In this document: piece after piece, positions 16,168 to 24,188 of the stretch | How the letters are laid out: every line of letters begins with the position of its first letter | Numbering within the stretch: position 1 is the first letter of the stretch | NCBI GenBank assembly: GCA_040766585.1 | Contig: JAXGQE010000004.1 | Coordinates: 168,805-232,804 of the forward strand | DNA from: JAXGQE01 sp040766585 | GTDB taxonomy: Bacteria > Bacillota > SLNR01 | DNA length: 64,000 nt | Reading direction: 5' to 3' | Notes under the pieces: generated by a model | Told to the model about the DNA's origin: nothing | The model's database searches: none | The model's input: the letters and a program-made list of their open reading frames with translations, nothing else | Translations under genes and position numbers: made by a program

Positions 16168-16873
16168 GCTGGTGATGGTACTGGTCGTTTCCAGCCTGGC
16201 TGTCTTTACCCGCGATGTGGGCATACTCGCCTTTTTGTTTCTCCTTTCTTTGCTGGCCAGCCTGTGGGTCGGGAGCGATCTGGGGGGACTGGTGAAAAAG
16301 ACCCGGCGCTTCTTCTGGATTTTTATTGCCATGGCGGTGATTCAAAGTGTCTTTGTATCCGGAGGGACTCCCCTGCTTTCCATCGGACCGCTGGTGCTGG
16401 TTACGGATGTGGGCCTTGTGCGGGGTATCCAGATCGTGCTGCGGTTTTTGATTATTGTCACATCGGCTCTGGTGATGACATCATCCCATTCCCGGGAAAT
16501 CATCCAGGGATTGGTCCAATGGAGAATTCCGTATGAACTGGCTTTTATGGTATCGGTGGCCATTCGTTTTCTGCCGCTGCTGCAGGAAGAGATGACAGAT
16601 ATGCTAACGGCCATTCAGCTGCGGGGTGTGAACCTGAAAAAGATCCCGGTTCCCCGGAGACTGAAGACCTACTCCTATTTGCTGATGCCCATGATCGCCA
16701 GCGTCTTGATGAAGTCCAGGGATCTTTCCATGGCCATGGAAATGAGGGCATTTCGGGCTTATCCCCGGCGGACCAGCCTGAGGATCCTCATACTCGAGCC
16801 GCTGGATTATGCGGTCATGATCGGCAGCGGTCTTGTCTTGGCCATCACTGTATATTGGATGCTGAATGTCTAG
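16133..16873 (+). CDS. ECF transporter transmembrane subunit T
   Basis: 246 residues with about five membrane helices (LVMVLVVSSLAVFTRDVGILAFLFLLSL is split across two). The two coupling motifs that contact the ATPases are visible as AIQLRGV and AMEMRAF (Ala-x-x-Arg-Gly / Ala-x-x-Arg-Ala types). TTG 16133 lies 6 bases after GGAGGG and overlaps the A' gene by 35 bases; earlier in-frame codons have no ribosome-binding site. It completes a self-contained ECF transporter dedicated to the S component of this operon. Confidence 0.88.
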   Translation: MKTGSSLDPRAKLVMVLVVSSLAVFTRDVGILAFLFLLSLLASLWVGSDLGGLVKKTRRFFWIFIAMAVIQSVFVSGGTPLLSIGPLVLVTDVGLVRGIQIVLRFLIIVTSALVMTSSHSREIIQGLVQWRIPYELAFMVSVAIRFLPLLQEEMTDMLTAIQLRGVNLKKIPVPRRLKTYSYLLMPMIASVLMKSRDLSMAMEMRAFRAYPRRTSLRILILEPLDYAVMIGSGLVLAITVYWMLNV

Positions 16874-16885
16874 GAGGGATGAACG

Positions 16886-17635
16886 ATGCGCATTTTTTCA
16901 GTGTTTGGGATAACCAAATCGGGAAAGACTACCACAGCGGAGAACTTGATTCGAGAACTGACCCAAAGACGGTATTCAGTGGGTTCCATTAAGGAGATCC
17001 ATTATGAAGCATTCGCCATTGATACGGAAGGTACCAATACTGACCGGCACAAAAAGGCCGGTGCCCGGCTGGTAACTGCCCGGGGAATGCATGAAACAGA
17101 TATTCTTTTCCCGGAGCCTTTGGCACTGGAGAAGATTCTGTCTTTCTATGACCATGATTTTGTGGTCATGGAAGGGGTCGAAGATACCTGTGCGCCCAAA
17201 ATCATTACGGCTCACAGCACCGATGAGGTGGATGAACGGTTGGATGAGACCGTGTTTGCCCTTTCGGGGGTTTTGGCCAATACCATGAGCGAATACCGGG
17301 GACTGCCGGTAATACATCCGGTCCACGATGCACAACGACTGGCGGATCTGGTGGAAGAAAAAGTGTTCCAACGGCTTCCAGATGTTCATCCGGACTGCTG
17401 TCGGGCCTGCGGATTTACCTGCCGGGAACTGTCAGGTCGGATTCTGCGCGGGGATGCAGTGCGAAAAGACTGTGTTCTGGACCGGGCGGCCATACAGCTT
17501 CGGGTGGACGGCCGGGACATACCCATGGTTCCGTTTGTTCAGAGTTTGCTCCGGAATGCCCTGCTGGGTGTCGCCGGTGAGTTGGAAGGATACCGTGAAA
17601 ATGGTGAGATTCAGGTCATCATTCGGGGGAAATAG
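16886..17635 (+). CDS. MobB-like P-loop protein with C-terminal cysteine cluster
   Basis: 249 residues. The N-terminal 150 residues match the MobB fold (molybdopterin-guanine-dinucleotide biosynthesis accessory protein): FGITKSGKTTTAENLIREL is the P-loop, GTNTDRHKKAGA the family's D/H segment, and FVVMEGVED the Walker B-like strand. A C-terminal extension carries CCRACGFTCRELSGRIL and a further Cys in KDC, resembling small metal- or Fe-S-binding modules found with Mo enzymes. GGAGGG lies before ATG 16886. A MobB relative behind a Moco riboswitch supports a molybdenum-cofactor role for the operon. Confidence 0.8.
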   Translation: MRIFSVFGITKSGKTTTAENLIRELTQRRYSVGSIKEIHYEAFAIDTEGTNTDRHKKAGARLVTARGMHETDILFPEPLALEKILSFYDHDFVVMEGVEDTCAPKIITAHSTDEVDERLDETVFALSGVLANTMSEYRGLPVIHPVHDAQRLADLVEEKVFQRLPDVHPDCCRACGFTCRELSGRILRGDAVRKDCVLDRAAIQLRVDGRDIPMVPFVQSLLRNALLGVAGELEGYRENGEIQVIIRGK

Positions 17636-17637
17636 CG

Positions 17638-18324
17638 ATGGATAACGAGAATCAGAGTGCAAAGATCCCTGCAGAAGGGATCATGAAGAAGGTCTTCAGC
17701 AGCAAAAAGAACTGGGTGGCCATGGTGCATTTTCCGGAGGGAATCTATCCCCATCAAACCGTGGTGATGAAACGGTTTACTCACCCAGTGAATGCCGTTC
17801 GTGAAGCGGGCTTTTTAGATCGTCTGCGGGGAAGGGCTGCGGTGCCCAGGGTTTTTGCCTGCCGGGGCACAGAGTTGATCCTGGAATATGTACCCGGTCT
17901 GACTCTGGCGGAATGGCTCGAAGCCCAGGAAATGAATCATCCAGACACGATTCCGCCGGTTGTGGATCAAATGCTTCTGAAACTTCTGGATTGGCTGTCC
18001 CGGTTCTATGCGGCCCTTTCTGGGAACGAGGGAGACACCGTGGTTATGGGGGATGTGAACCTGAGGAACTTTATCGTGGGGGATACCCTAACCGGGATTG
18101 ATTTTGAAGATGCGGCCGCAGGAGACATTGAAGAGGATCTGGGCAAGATCGCGGCATTCATGCTCATGTACCGGCCGGAGAAGACCCGCTGGAAATCGGC
18201 TCTGGTGGATCGTTGGCTGGCGGCTGCCAGTCAGCAGTTTGACATCCCTAGAGAGCGCATTCAACTGGAGATGGACGCAGAAATGGAAAGAATGGCACTG
18301 CGCCGACCCAAAAATCAAGGCTGA
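17638..18324 (+). CDS. Small-molecule kinase-like protein (protein-kinase fold)
   Basis: 228 residues. Motifs of the APH/RIO-type kinase fold: VVMKRF (ATP-anchoring Lys), LILEYVPGLTLAEW hinge, VVMGDVNLRNFIV (catalytic-loop Asp and Asn; the usual His is Met), and TGIDFEDAAAGDIEEDLGKI (metal-binding Asp). I infer that it phosphorylates the imported compound, the reverse of the secreted phosphodiesterase. It starts 2 bases after the MobB-like stop and is followed by a terminator, so it is the last gene of the operon. Confidence 0.72.
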   Translation: MDNENQSAKIPAEGIMKKVFSSKKNWVAMVHFPEGIYPHQTVVMKRFTHPVNAVREAGFLDRLRGRAAVPRVFACRGTELILEYVPGLTLAEWLEAQEMNHPDTIPPVVDQMLLKLLDWLSRFYAALSGNEGDTVVMGDVNLRNFIVGDTLTGIDFEDAAAGDIEEDLGKIAAFMLMYRPEKTRWKSALVDRWLAAASQQFDIPRERIQLEMDAEMERMALRRPKNQG

Positions 18325-18373
18325 CCATCGGATTCCGGACTTGATCCGGAGCACCCGCTGGACAGCCTTTTTT
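18317..18373 (+). terminator. Terminator of ECF operon
   Basis: AAGGCTG (18317-18323) pairs with CAGCCTT (18363-18369), with an inner hairpin TCCGGA-CTTGA-TCCGGA, then a run of T. Confidence 0.68.
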
Positions 18374-18417
18374 CATGCTGTATCTAAAACATGTTGTTTG
18401 TCCCTGGGAGTCCCGTT

Positions 18418-18426
18418 CGTGCGGAG
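18418..18426. repeat. 9-bp direct repeat, left flank of IS256-like element
   Basis: CGTGCGGAG here and again at 19915-19923. Probable target-site duplication; 9 bp fits the IS256 family. Confidence 0.7.
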
Positions 18427-19914
18427 GATAGTGTACACTTAAGTTCGCAAAAGTGAAAAGGAAAACCATCGGCCACTCCGAAAATGGTAAGTACTGAGCA
18501 AACCAAAAAAGGAGTGTAAGCCGATGGTCTACCCTAATTCTAACGTAGATTTTGAGAAAATGCTATTGCAATTCATAACAGAAGATGATCCAATGCTGTC
18601 TATGCTTAGATGGTTGTGTGATCAGTTGATGGAAGCAGAAGTCTCATCCAAAGTGAATGCCGGAAAATCAGAACGCAACCCGGAACGATCCGGGTACCGC
18701 TGCGGATACCCGCCCGAGGCGGTTTGATACCCGCATGGGGACCATGTATCTGTTTGTCCCCAAGCTACGCAAGGGCGGATACATCCCCTTCTTTGTCAGT
18801 GAGAAGAAGCGATCAGAAGCAGCACTGATGAATGTCATCCAGAAGCGTATATCAATGGCGTATCCGCTCGCAAAATTGACCGTCTGGCAAAGAGTTTGGG
18901 GATTGATTCCATTTCCCGGGGACAAGTATCGGAAATCACCCGGGAGCTGAATGAACAGGTAAAGGCATTCCGGCAGCGACCACTTCAGAAGACCTATCCA
19001 GTGATCTGGGTGGACGCTTTGTATGAAAAGATCCGGTACGACCGGCAGATAAAGAACATGGCCGTGCAGGTAGTCATCGGCATTGACGAACAGGGTCGGC
19101 GGAAGTCCTGGCCATAGAGCCCATGCTAGAAGAGTCCGAGCCTACTTACAGTAAACTGTTTGACAATCTCAAAGCGCGCGGCTTGGAAGATGTCTGGCTG
19201 GTAATCCAGACGCCCACAAAGGACTGGTCAAAGCCATTCAAAAGTCATTCATTGGCTGCAGCTGGCAGCGGTGCAAGGTGCACTTCATGCGCAATATTCT
19301 GGCCCATATTCCTGCGAAAGGCAAGGCCGTCTTTGCAGAAAAGCTGAAGCAGATATGGCTGCAGCCGGATCTTGACAGTGCCAAGACATATGCCCGCATG
19401 CTGATTGAATCCTTCGAGCAGCAGTATCCGGAAGCGATTGAGGTGTTGGAATCAGGATTGGAGGACTCACTGCAGTTTTACTGCTTTGAACAAATCGATT
19501 CCAGAAAGATATCATCGACCAATATGCTGGAGCGTCTAAACCGGGAGATACGCAGACGGACATCGGTTGTCGATATTCCCCAATATGGATTCATATTCGC
19601 CTGGTTACATCCTATCTGATCGAATACAGCGAAGACTGGTCCAGCGGGCGAAGTTATATATGCAAAGGAGGTCATCGAAACCATTCAGACAGATCGCAAG
19701 CGTGCAGCTTAATGGGGCTCCGCCCCAAACCCCGTCCTCGCCGGAGGCAGGTGGTCGTTGAAACAGACCACCTGATAAAAGGATTTGGGACGAGTGAGGG
19801 GAATCAAGGGTCAAGATGAATTCACTATCGCTCACCCTTGATTCCCGCGATACATTAGCCTTTACAATAATGAGGAGTAGCTTGATGGATTTTGCGAACA
19901 ATACTTGACACTAG
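18427..19914 (+). mobile_element. Decayed IS256-family insertion sequence
   Basis: About 1.49 kb bounded by imperfect inverted ends: TAGTGT, eight bases, GTTCGCAAAA at 18429-18452, and its reverse complement at 19890-19913. Matching 9-bp direct repeats flank it. The single gene is a Mutator/IS256-type transposase broken by several frameshifts. The last 230 bases are non-coding and contain two hairpins (CAGGTGGTC with GACCACCTG near 19750; GAATCAAGGGT with ACCCTTGATTC near 19800-19848), perhaps part of the right end. It lies between the ECF operon and a convergent amidohydrolase gene and disrupts no recognisable gene. Confidence 0.85.
18524..19690 (+). pseudogene. IS256-family transposase, multiple frameshifts
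   Basis: Pieces of one transposase appear in successive frames: N-terminus (MVYPNSNVDFEKML), RRFDTRMGTMYLFVPKLRKG, GQVSEITRELNEQVKAF with WVDALYEKIR (catalytic Asp region), LEESEPTYSKLFDNLKARGL, CKVHFMRNILAHIPAKGKAVF, and SSTNMLERLNREIRRRTSVV (catalytic Glu region) then IFPN. Frame changes occur near 18710, 18845, 19100, 19205 and 19585. At least five indels make this an inactive copy rather than a programmed frameshift. Confidence 0.88.
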
Positions 19915-19923
19915 CGTGCGGAG
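19915..19923. repeat. 9-bp direct repeat, right flank of IS256-like element
   Basis: CGTGCGGAG, identical to 18418-18426; probable target-site duplication. Confidence 0.7.
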
Positions 19924-19936
19924 CCGGGCGGGGAAG

Positions 19937-20890
19937 TCAGCTTCTCTTAAAAAACCGGGCAGCGTTGTGGTACAGCCATTTTTCGATAACATCGTCCGGC
20001 AGGGGCAGCTGATGCATCTGCTGGATCAGATCTTCCAGAGGTGTACACTGCAGCATCCAGTTGGAGGCAAAGCAGAAGCGGTCCGGAATGGCTGTCTGCC
20101 CATAGTGCATCAGGGTATCAAATCCGGTATTGGGGATACCCAGATTGGCCGGTTCATGCACCTCGGCATTCAAATACACATTGGGATGCCGCCGGACGAC
20201 GCCGATCATTTCCAGAACCCACGGCCAACCGCCCACGGTTGCCATGATTCTCAGTTCGGGAAAGTCCCGGGCTACCTGGTCAATGTATCGGGGATGACCG
20301 ATGTCCATGGGAACCGCAGCGCTTAAATTCATGCAGGAATAGATGAACACGGGGACATCCAGTTCGATGGCCTTGGCGTATATGGGGTAGCAGCGAGGGT
20401 CATTGGCCGCTACACCGGTGCGGAATGCGGTCAGATACGCAGCCGACAGATTCAGCTCCCTGACGGCGTATTCCAGATCCCGTACGGCTTTCATGGGCTT
20501 TTTGGGATCCAGATACGCAAATCCCAATAGTTTGTCTGGATAGCGGGCGACGATTTCCGCTGTTTTTTCATTGTCGTGGTCATGGGTGCTGGTAATTCCC
20601 CAGGCTACATCGATTTCGTCCAGATGGCGGATGAAATCATCCAACGGAGTAACATGACGCTTTGCGGCTTCTGTCACCGTGGCCATGAATTCATCCGGAC
20701 CTTTCTGGGCCAGCAGATCATCCAGCATGGCCATGCTCAGTCCGATGGAACGGGCTTGTTTTTCTCCGAATGTGTATTTGTAGCCTTTGTAGCTTTCTGC
20801 CCCTTCACCCATACAGTACCAGCTGAGTGTTTTCACCAGGTATTCCTCGGTTGCCGGTAAATCCAGGTAGAGATCAATGACTTTGCTCAT
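19937..20890 (-). CDS. Amidohydrolase-family TIM-barrel protein lacking the N-terminal HxH
   Basis: 317 residues. The barrel core fits amidohydrolase-2/ACMSD-like proteins: GITSTHDHDNEKTAEIVARYPDKLLGFAYLDPK, LPVFIYS-type strand (VPVFIYSCMN), MATVGGWPWVLEMIGVVRRHPNVYLN, and RFCFASNWML. The first barrel strand, where metal-binding members have D-x-H-x-H, reads IDLYLDLP, so two metal ligands are absent. It may therefore be a non-metal enzyme or use another site. Start 20890 follows AAGGAGG with good spacing. It is transcribed alone, toward the IS256 remnant. Substrate unknown. Confidence 0.78.
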   Translation of the reverse strand: MSKVIDLYLDLPATEEYLVKTLSWYCMGEGAESYKGYKYTFGEKQARSIGLSMAMLDDLLAQKGPDEFMATVTEAAKRHVTPLDDFIRHLDEIDVAWGITSTHDHDNEKTAEIVARYPDKLLGFAYLDPKKPMKAVRDLEYAVRELNLSAAYLTAFRTGVAANDPRCYPIYAKAIELDVPVFIYSCMNLSAAVPMDIGHPRYIDQVARDFPELRIMATVGGWPWVLEMIGVVRRHPNVYLNAEVHEPANLGIPNTGFDTLMHYGQTAIPDRFCFASNWMLQCTPLEDLIQQMHQLPLPDDVIEKWLYHNAARFFKRS

Positions 20891-21179
20891 GGTACCATTC
20901 CTCCTTGGTTTCAATATTGGGTATATTTGTTGATCCAAGGGGAAATCCCTGCAGGAACACGCATGATGTTCCAATAATGGGGAATTGCCGGATGCCGGGT
21001 CGGGTGCATTTAGTCCGGAAGCATCGGATGAAGGAAAAGGAGCAGGTAATCTGCTTCAAAGTTTCTTCTGCCAAATGGATGCATAACGTGAGGGAAAATG
21101 GGGAGGATATTATTCCGTGGAATCGAATTGCTTGGATAGCGGGGAACGATGACCCGAATCATCGGAATGGGGTGATGAG
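20891..21179. other. Divergent intergenic region before addB
   Basis: 289 bases between the amidohydrolase start and addB. I see no strong sigma-A box pair, no riboswitch consensus and no credible small gene. An open frame across the region on the plus strand has no homology or ribosome-binding site. Confidence 0.4.
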
Positions 21180-24100
21180 GTGCGTGACTATATGTATCAG
21201 AGAATCGGCACCGATGTGCGAAGCAGCCTGATTCGTCTGAGCATCCAGCGAGCGCGGCAAGGAGAACGGACTTTGTACCTGGCGCCTTCCCGGGAAGTCA
21301 TTTTTGCTGTGCGCCGGCAGATCGAATCCGACCTTGGCGGTTTACTGCATATTCAAGTCGGCGGCATGGAAGACCTGGAGGAGCTTCTTTTATCTGGATC
21401 CATCCGGTGGAATGCACCGGTGGATCTTTCGGTTTCTGTGGGACTGGTGTCTGCGATTCTTCTGGATCTGCAGCAGCAGGGTGAAGCACCTCTTTTTGCT
21501 GCTTCCATTGAAAAAGAGGGGTTGGCCCGCCTCATGTATCACCAGATTAAACAGATTAAAAGAAACAATATACTCCCGGATGCCATGGGATCCATACTGG
21601 CGTCTGCCGGGCAGGACGACCCTACACAAGCCTGGGCTGTCTTGCATCGAGTGTATGCTGCATATCAGAAGCTGCTGGAAAAAGGACGAATGACAGATGT
21701 GGATGATCGATCCATGGCTGCCGCACGGGCTGCGGATGTAGATATTCGAAAACTACCGCACCTTTTGATTTTGGATGGTTTCATCAATATGGATCCGGTA
21801 CACCGGGATATGCTGAATAATCTGATGGAGAAGCATCCGGCTTTGGACTGTGCGGCCGGGATTCCTTTTTACACAGAATCCGCCGATCCTTTTATCTCCC
21901 GGGAAATCATCCGGGACCTGGATTTTATGGGATGGCAGCGAAAAGAACCGGAGCCGGAACTGCCAGTCATCCCCCAGATTGCGGAGGATCTGGCGCTGAA
22001 CCTGTTTGATATGGACGCCCCCCGGGCTTCGGATCCCGGGATGCTGGACATTGTGGATGCTCCATGCATGGCGGATGAGGTACGGCAGATCCTGCATCGG
22101 GTGCGGACACTGCTGATGGATTCTCATGTGCCGCCGGAACGGATTGCCTTAGTCATCGGCGACATGACCGGGTATCAGCCATACCTGACTGATCTGGCAG
22201 AAGAGATGGCGATCCCCCTGGACTATACACCCATGGAACCTCTGCGCAGCAGTTATCTGGTGAAAGATGTCATGCGGACACTACAGGCCCGCCTTACGGT
22301 CGGGGCAGAATCCAAACTGGATTCCGGTGGATTCAGCATCTTCGAAAGCGCTTGGGGATCGGAAGACTGGGCTTCAGTTTGGCCTCTTTGTACGTCGGTG
22401 GGGTCTTTCTGCCAGCTTTTAAAGGGAAGCCTGGACTCGGTCCCGATCATGGATGATCTCTGCAGTCTGCAACAGGAGGGAAGCATGGATGAAGACCGCC
22501 TGTACAGAGAAATGAAGGCTTTGCAGATTTTTGTAGGACTGCTGGAACGGATAATCTCTACGGGAAGAATCCTGGGGGATAACCGGGAAATCACCCGCGA
22601 GAATTGGCTGGATATTCTGCTGATGGAGATAGATCGGCAGTCCCTTCCGGGGATACGTTCTGCCGGAGGGGTTAAAGTGGTGGATCCGGATTGGGTCCGA
22701 GGAGTGTCTTATGACCATGTATTCTGCCTGGGGCTCAACGACGGGGTTTTCCCCCGGCTCCAGGAACCGGATTTCTTCTCACGCTTTGGCGGGGAGACTC
22801 TTCGGGAGCTGCGCCGCCCCGGACCGTCGTGGGAGCTGGATAGGGAGAAGATTCGTTTCCTGATGATGATCGCGTCGGCTGCCCGGTCCCTGACTTTCAG
22901 TTATCGTACAGCCAATGAGGATGGCTCGTTTTTTCTGCCTTCACCCTTTTTACAGGATGCCGCGGACTATCTGCAGAGGTCGCTGATCACTACTCGCACC
23001 ATGCGGGACCGCTTCCATATTCATCCTCATCAGATCCACAGCCGCAAGGAAGCGGTTCGGTACGGTATCCTGCAGCAAAAATGTCTGGATGATTCGAAAA
23101 AAAGTTTACTCGAATCCCAGGGCTGGGATGATTTGCTTCCTGCAGAAAGCCGGAAAAAAATTATTCGGGCTGCGGTTATGGAGGAGGAGCGTTTCAGCAA
23201 CCATCCACCGGGCCTCTATGACGGCAGTATCCGGATGATGGATTTGGCGCAGAAAGACAGTCTCTATCCATTCAGTGCATCCCAGCTCAATGACTTTAAC
23301 AAATGCCCCTTTTTGTATCTGGCCAAACGGATCCTTGGTCTGCAGCCGCTGGATGAAGAAGAGGAAATGACTCCCATGTACCTGGGCAATCTGTATCACG
23401 GTATTCTGGCGGACTATCTGGGGACATATCCCCGGGAGAGGACACTGAACCTTTCGTATCTGAATGAATCCATCCAGCGACAGCTGGATAAAATGGAGGA
23501 GTTTCAATACAGTGAGCTGTTTCTCCAGGCCAAAGGTGAGGAAATCAGGGATAATTTGCAGTCTTTTTTGGCCGATGATCTGGCGTACCGACTGGAGTTC
23601 GAAGGCATTACTGGAAATATGCTGGTCCCGACCTTTTTGGAGTGGCCTCTGGATACAACGGATATCATGGACGGCTGCCGCTTTCGGGCCAATATCGACC
23701 GGGTGGATCTGGAATTCGCATCCGGAGTCCCCACGGGGCGCTACGTACTCTATGACTACAAGACAAAGAGAATCCAAATTGCATCCGACATACTGAAAGG
23801 GGATGATCTGCAGCTGCCTCTGTATGCTCTGCTGGCGGATCATGCCCTGAAAAAGGAACTGGGGCAGGAGAAGGCTGAATGTCTGGGTGTCTTCTTTTAC
23901 AGCATAACCAAGCGGGAGAAAAAGGGCTTGTACCGGGATGACTGGCGCAAAGCCCTGGGGATGAAATCCCGGGGGATCCACCCCATCCAGTGGGGGTTGC
24001 TGATGGATGCGTTCCAGGACCGGATACGGCGCGTGGTGGAGCAGATCCGCAGCGGAGAGTGTACACTGCCTCGCCATTGTCCGTTTGCCAATCCTTTTTC

Positions 24101-24188
24101 TTCTTTCGGGTGTGATTACGAGACCATGTGCCGCTACCAGCCGGAACGGATGCTGTCCAAAGAAAGGGGGCCTTTCCATGACAGCTGA
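21180..24188 (+). CDS. addB: ATP-dependent nuclease subunit B
   Basis: 1002 residues. AddB of the AddAB double-strand-break repair enzyme recognises Chi and cuts one strand. Seen here: degenerate helicase-like N-terminal half; VFCLGLNDGVFPRL in the middle; a C-terminal PD-(D/E)XK nuclease with DRVDLEF, YVLYDYKTKRI and QLPLYALL. The Fe-S ligands expected for AddB are present as CPFLYLAKRIL and, near the end, C-x10-C-x5-C (HCPFANPF...GCDYETMC). GTG 21180 was taken as start; it is shorter than many AddB proteins (about 1150). addA overlaps its end by 11 bases. Confidence 0.88.
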   Translation: MRDYMYQRIGTDVRSSLIRLSIQRARQGERTLYLAPSREVIFAVRRQIESDLGGLLHIQVGGMEDLEELLLSGSIRWNAPVDLSVSVGLVSAILLDLQQQGEAPLFAASIEKEGLARLMYHQIKQIKRNNILPDAMGSILASAGQDDPTQAWAVLHRVYAAYQKLLEKGRMTDVDDRSMAAARAADVDIRKLPHLLILDGFINMDPVHRDMLNNLMEKHPALDCAAGIPFYTESADPFISREIIRDLDFMGWQRKEPEPELPVIPQIAEDLALNLFDMDAPRASDPGMLDIVDAPCMADEVRQILHRVRTLLMDSHVPPERIALVIGDMTGYQPYLTDLAEEMAIPLDYTPMEPLRSSYLVKDVMRTLQARLTVGAESKLDSGGFSIFESAWGSEDWASVWPLCTSVGSFCQLLKGSLDSVPIMDDLCSLQQEGSMDEDRLYREMKALQIFVGLLERIISTGRILGDNREITRENWLDILLMEIDRQSLPGIRSAGGVKVVDPDWVRGVSYDHVFCLGLNDGVFPRLQEPDFFSRFGGETLRELRRPGPSWELDREKIRFLMMIASAARSLTFSYRTANEDGSFFLPSPFLQDAADYLQRSLITTRTMRDRFHIHPHQIHSRKEAVRYGILQQKCLDDSKKSLLESQGWDDLLPAESRKKIIRAAVMEEERFSNHPPGLYDGSIRMMDLAQKDSLYPFSASQLNDFNKCPFLYLAKRILGLQPLDEEEEMTPMYLGNLYHGILADYLGTYPRERTLNLSYLNESIQRQLDKMEEFQYSELFLQAKGEEIRDNLQSFLADDLAYRLEFEGITGNMLVPTFLEWPLDTTDIMDGCRFRANIDRVDLEFASGVPTGRYVLYDYKTKRIQIASDILKGDDLQLPLYALLADHALKKELGQEKAECLGVFFYSITKREKKGLYRDDWRKALGMKSRGIHPIQWGLLMDAFQDRIRRVVEQIRSGECTLPRHCPFANPFSSFGCDYETMCRYQPERMLSKERGPFHDS

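Noticed and set aside
18524..19690. Programmed ribosomal frameshifting or Sec codons in the IS256 transposase
   Set aside because: Frame changes occur at five or more places in both directions without slippery sequences, which indicates decay.
20891..21179. Promoters for addB and the amidohydrolase
   Set aside because: Only weak, poorly spaced boxes were found on either strand; none is convincing enough to list.
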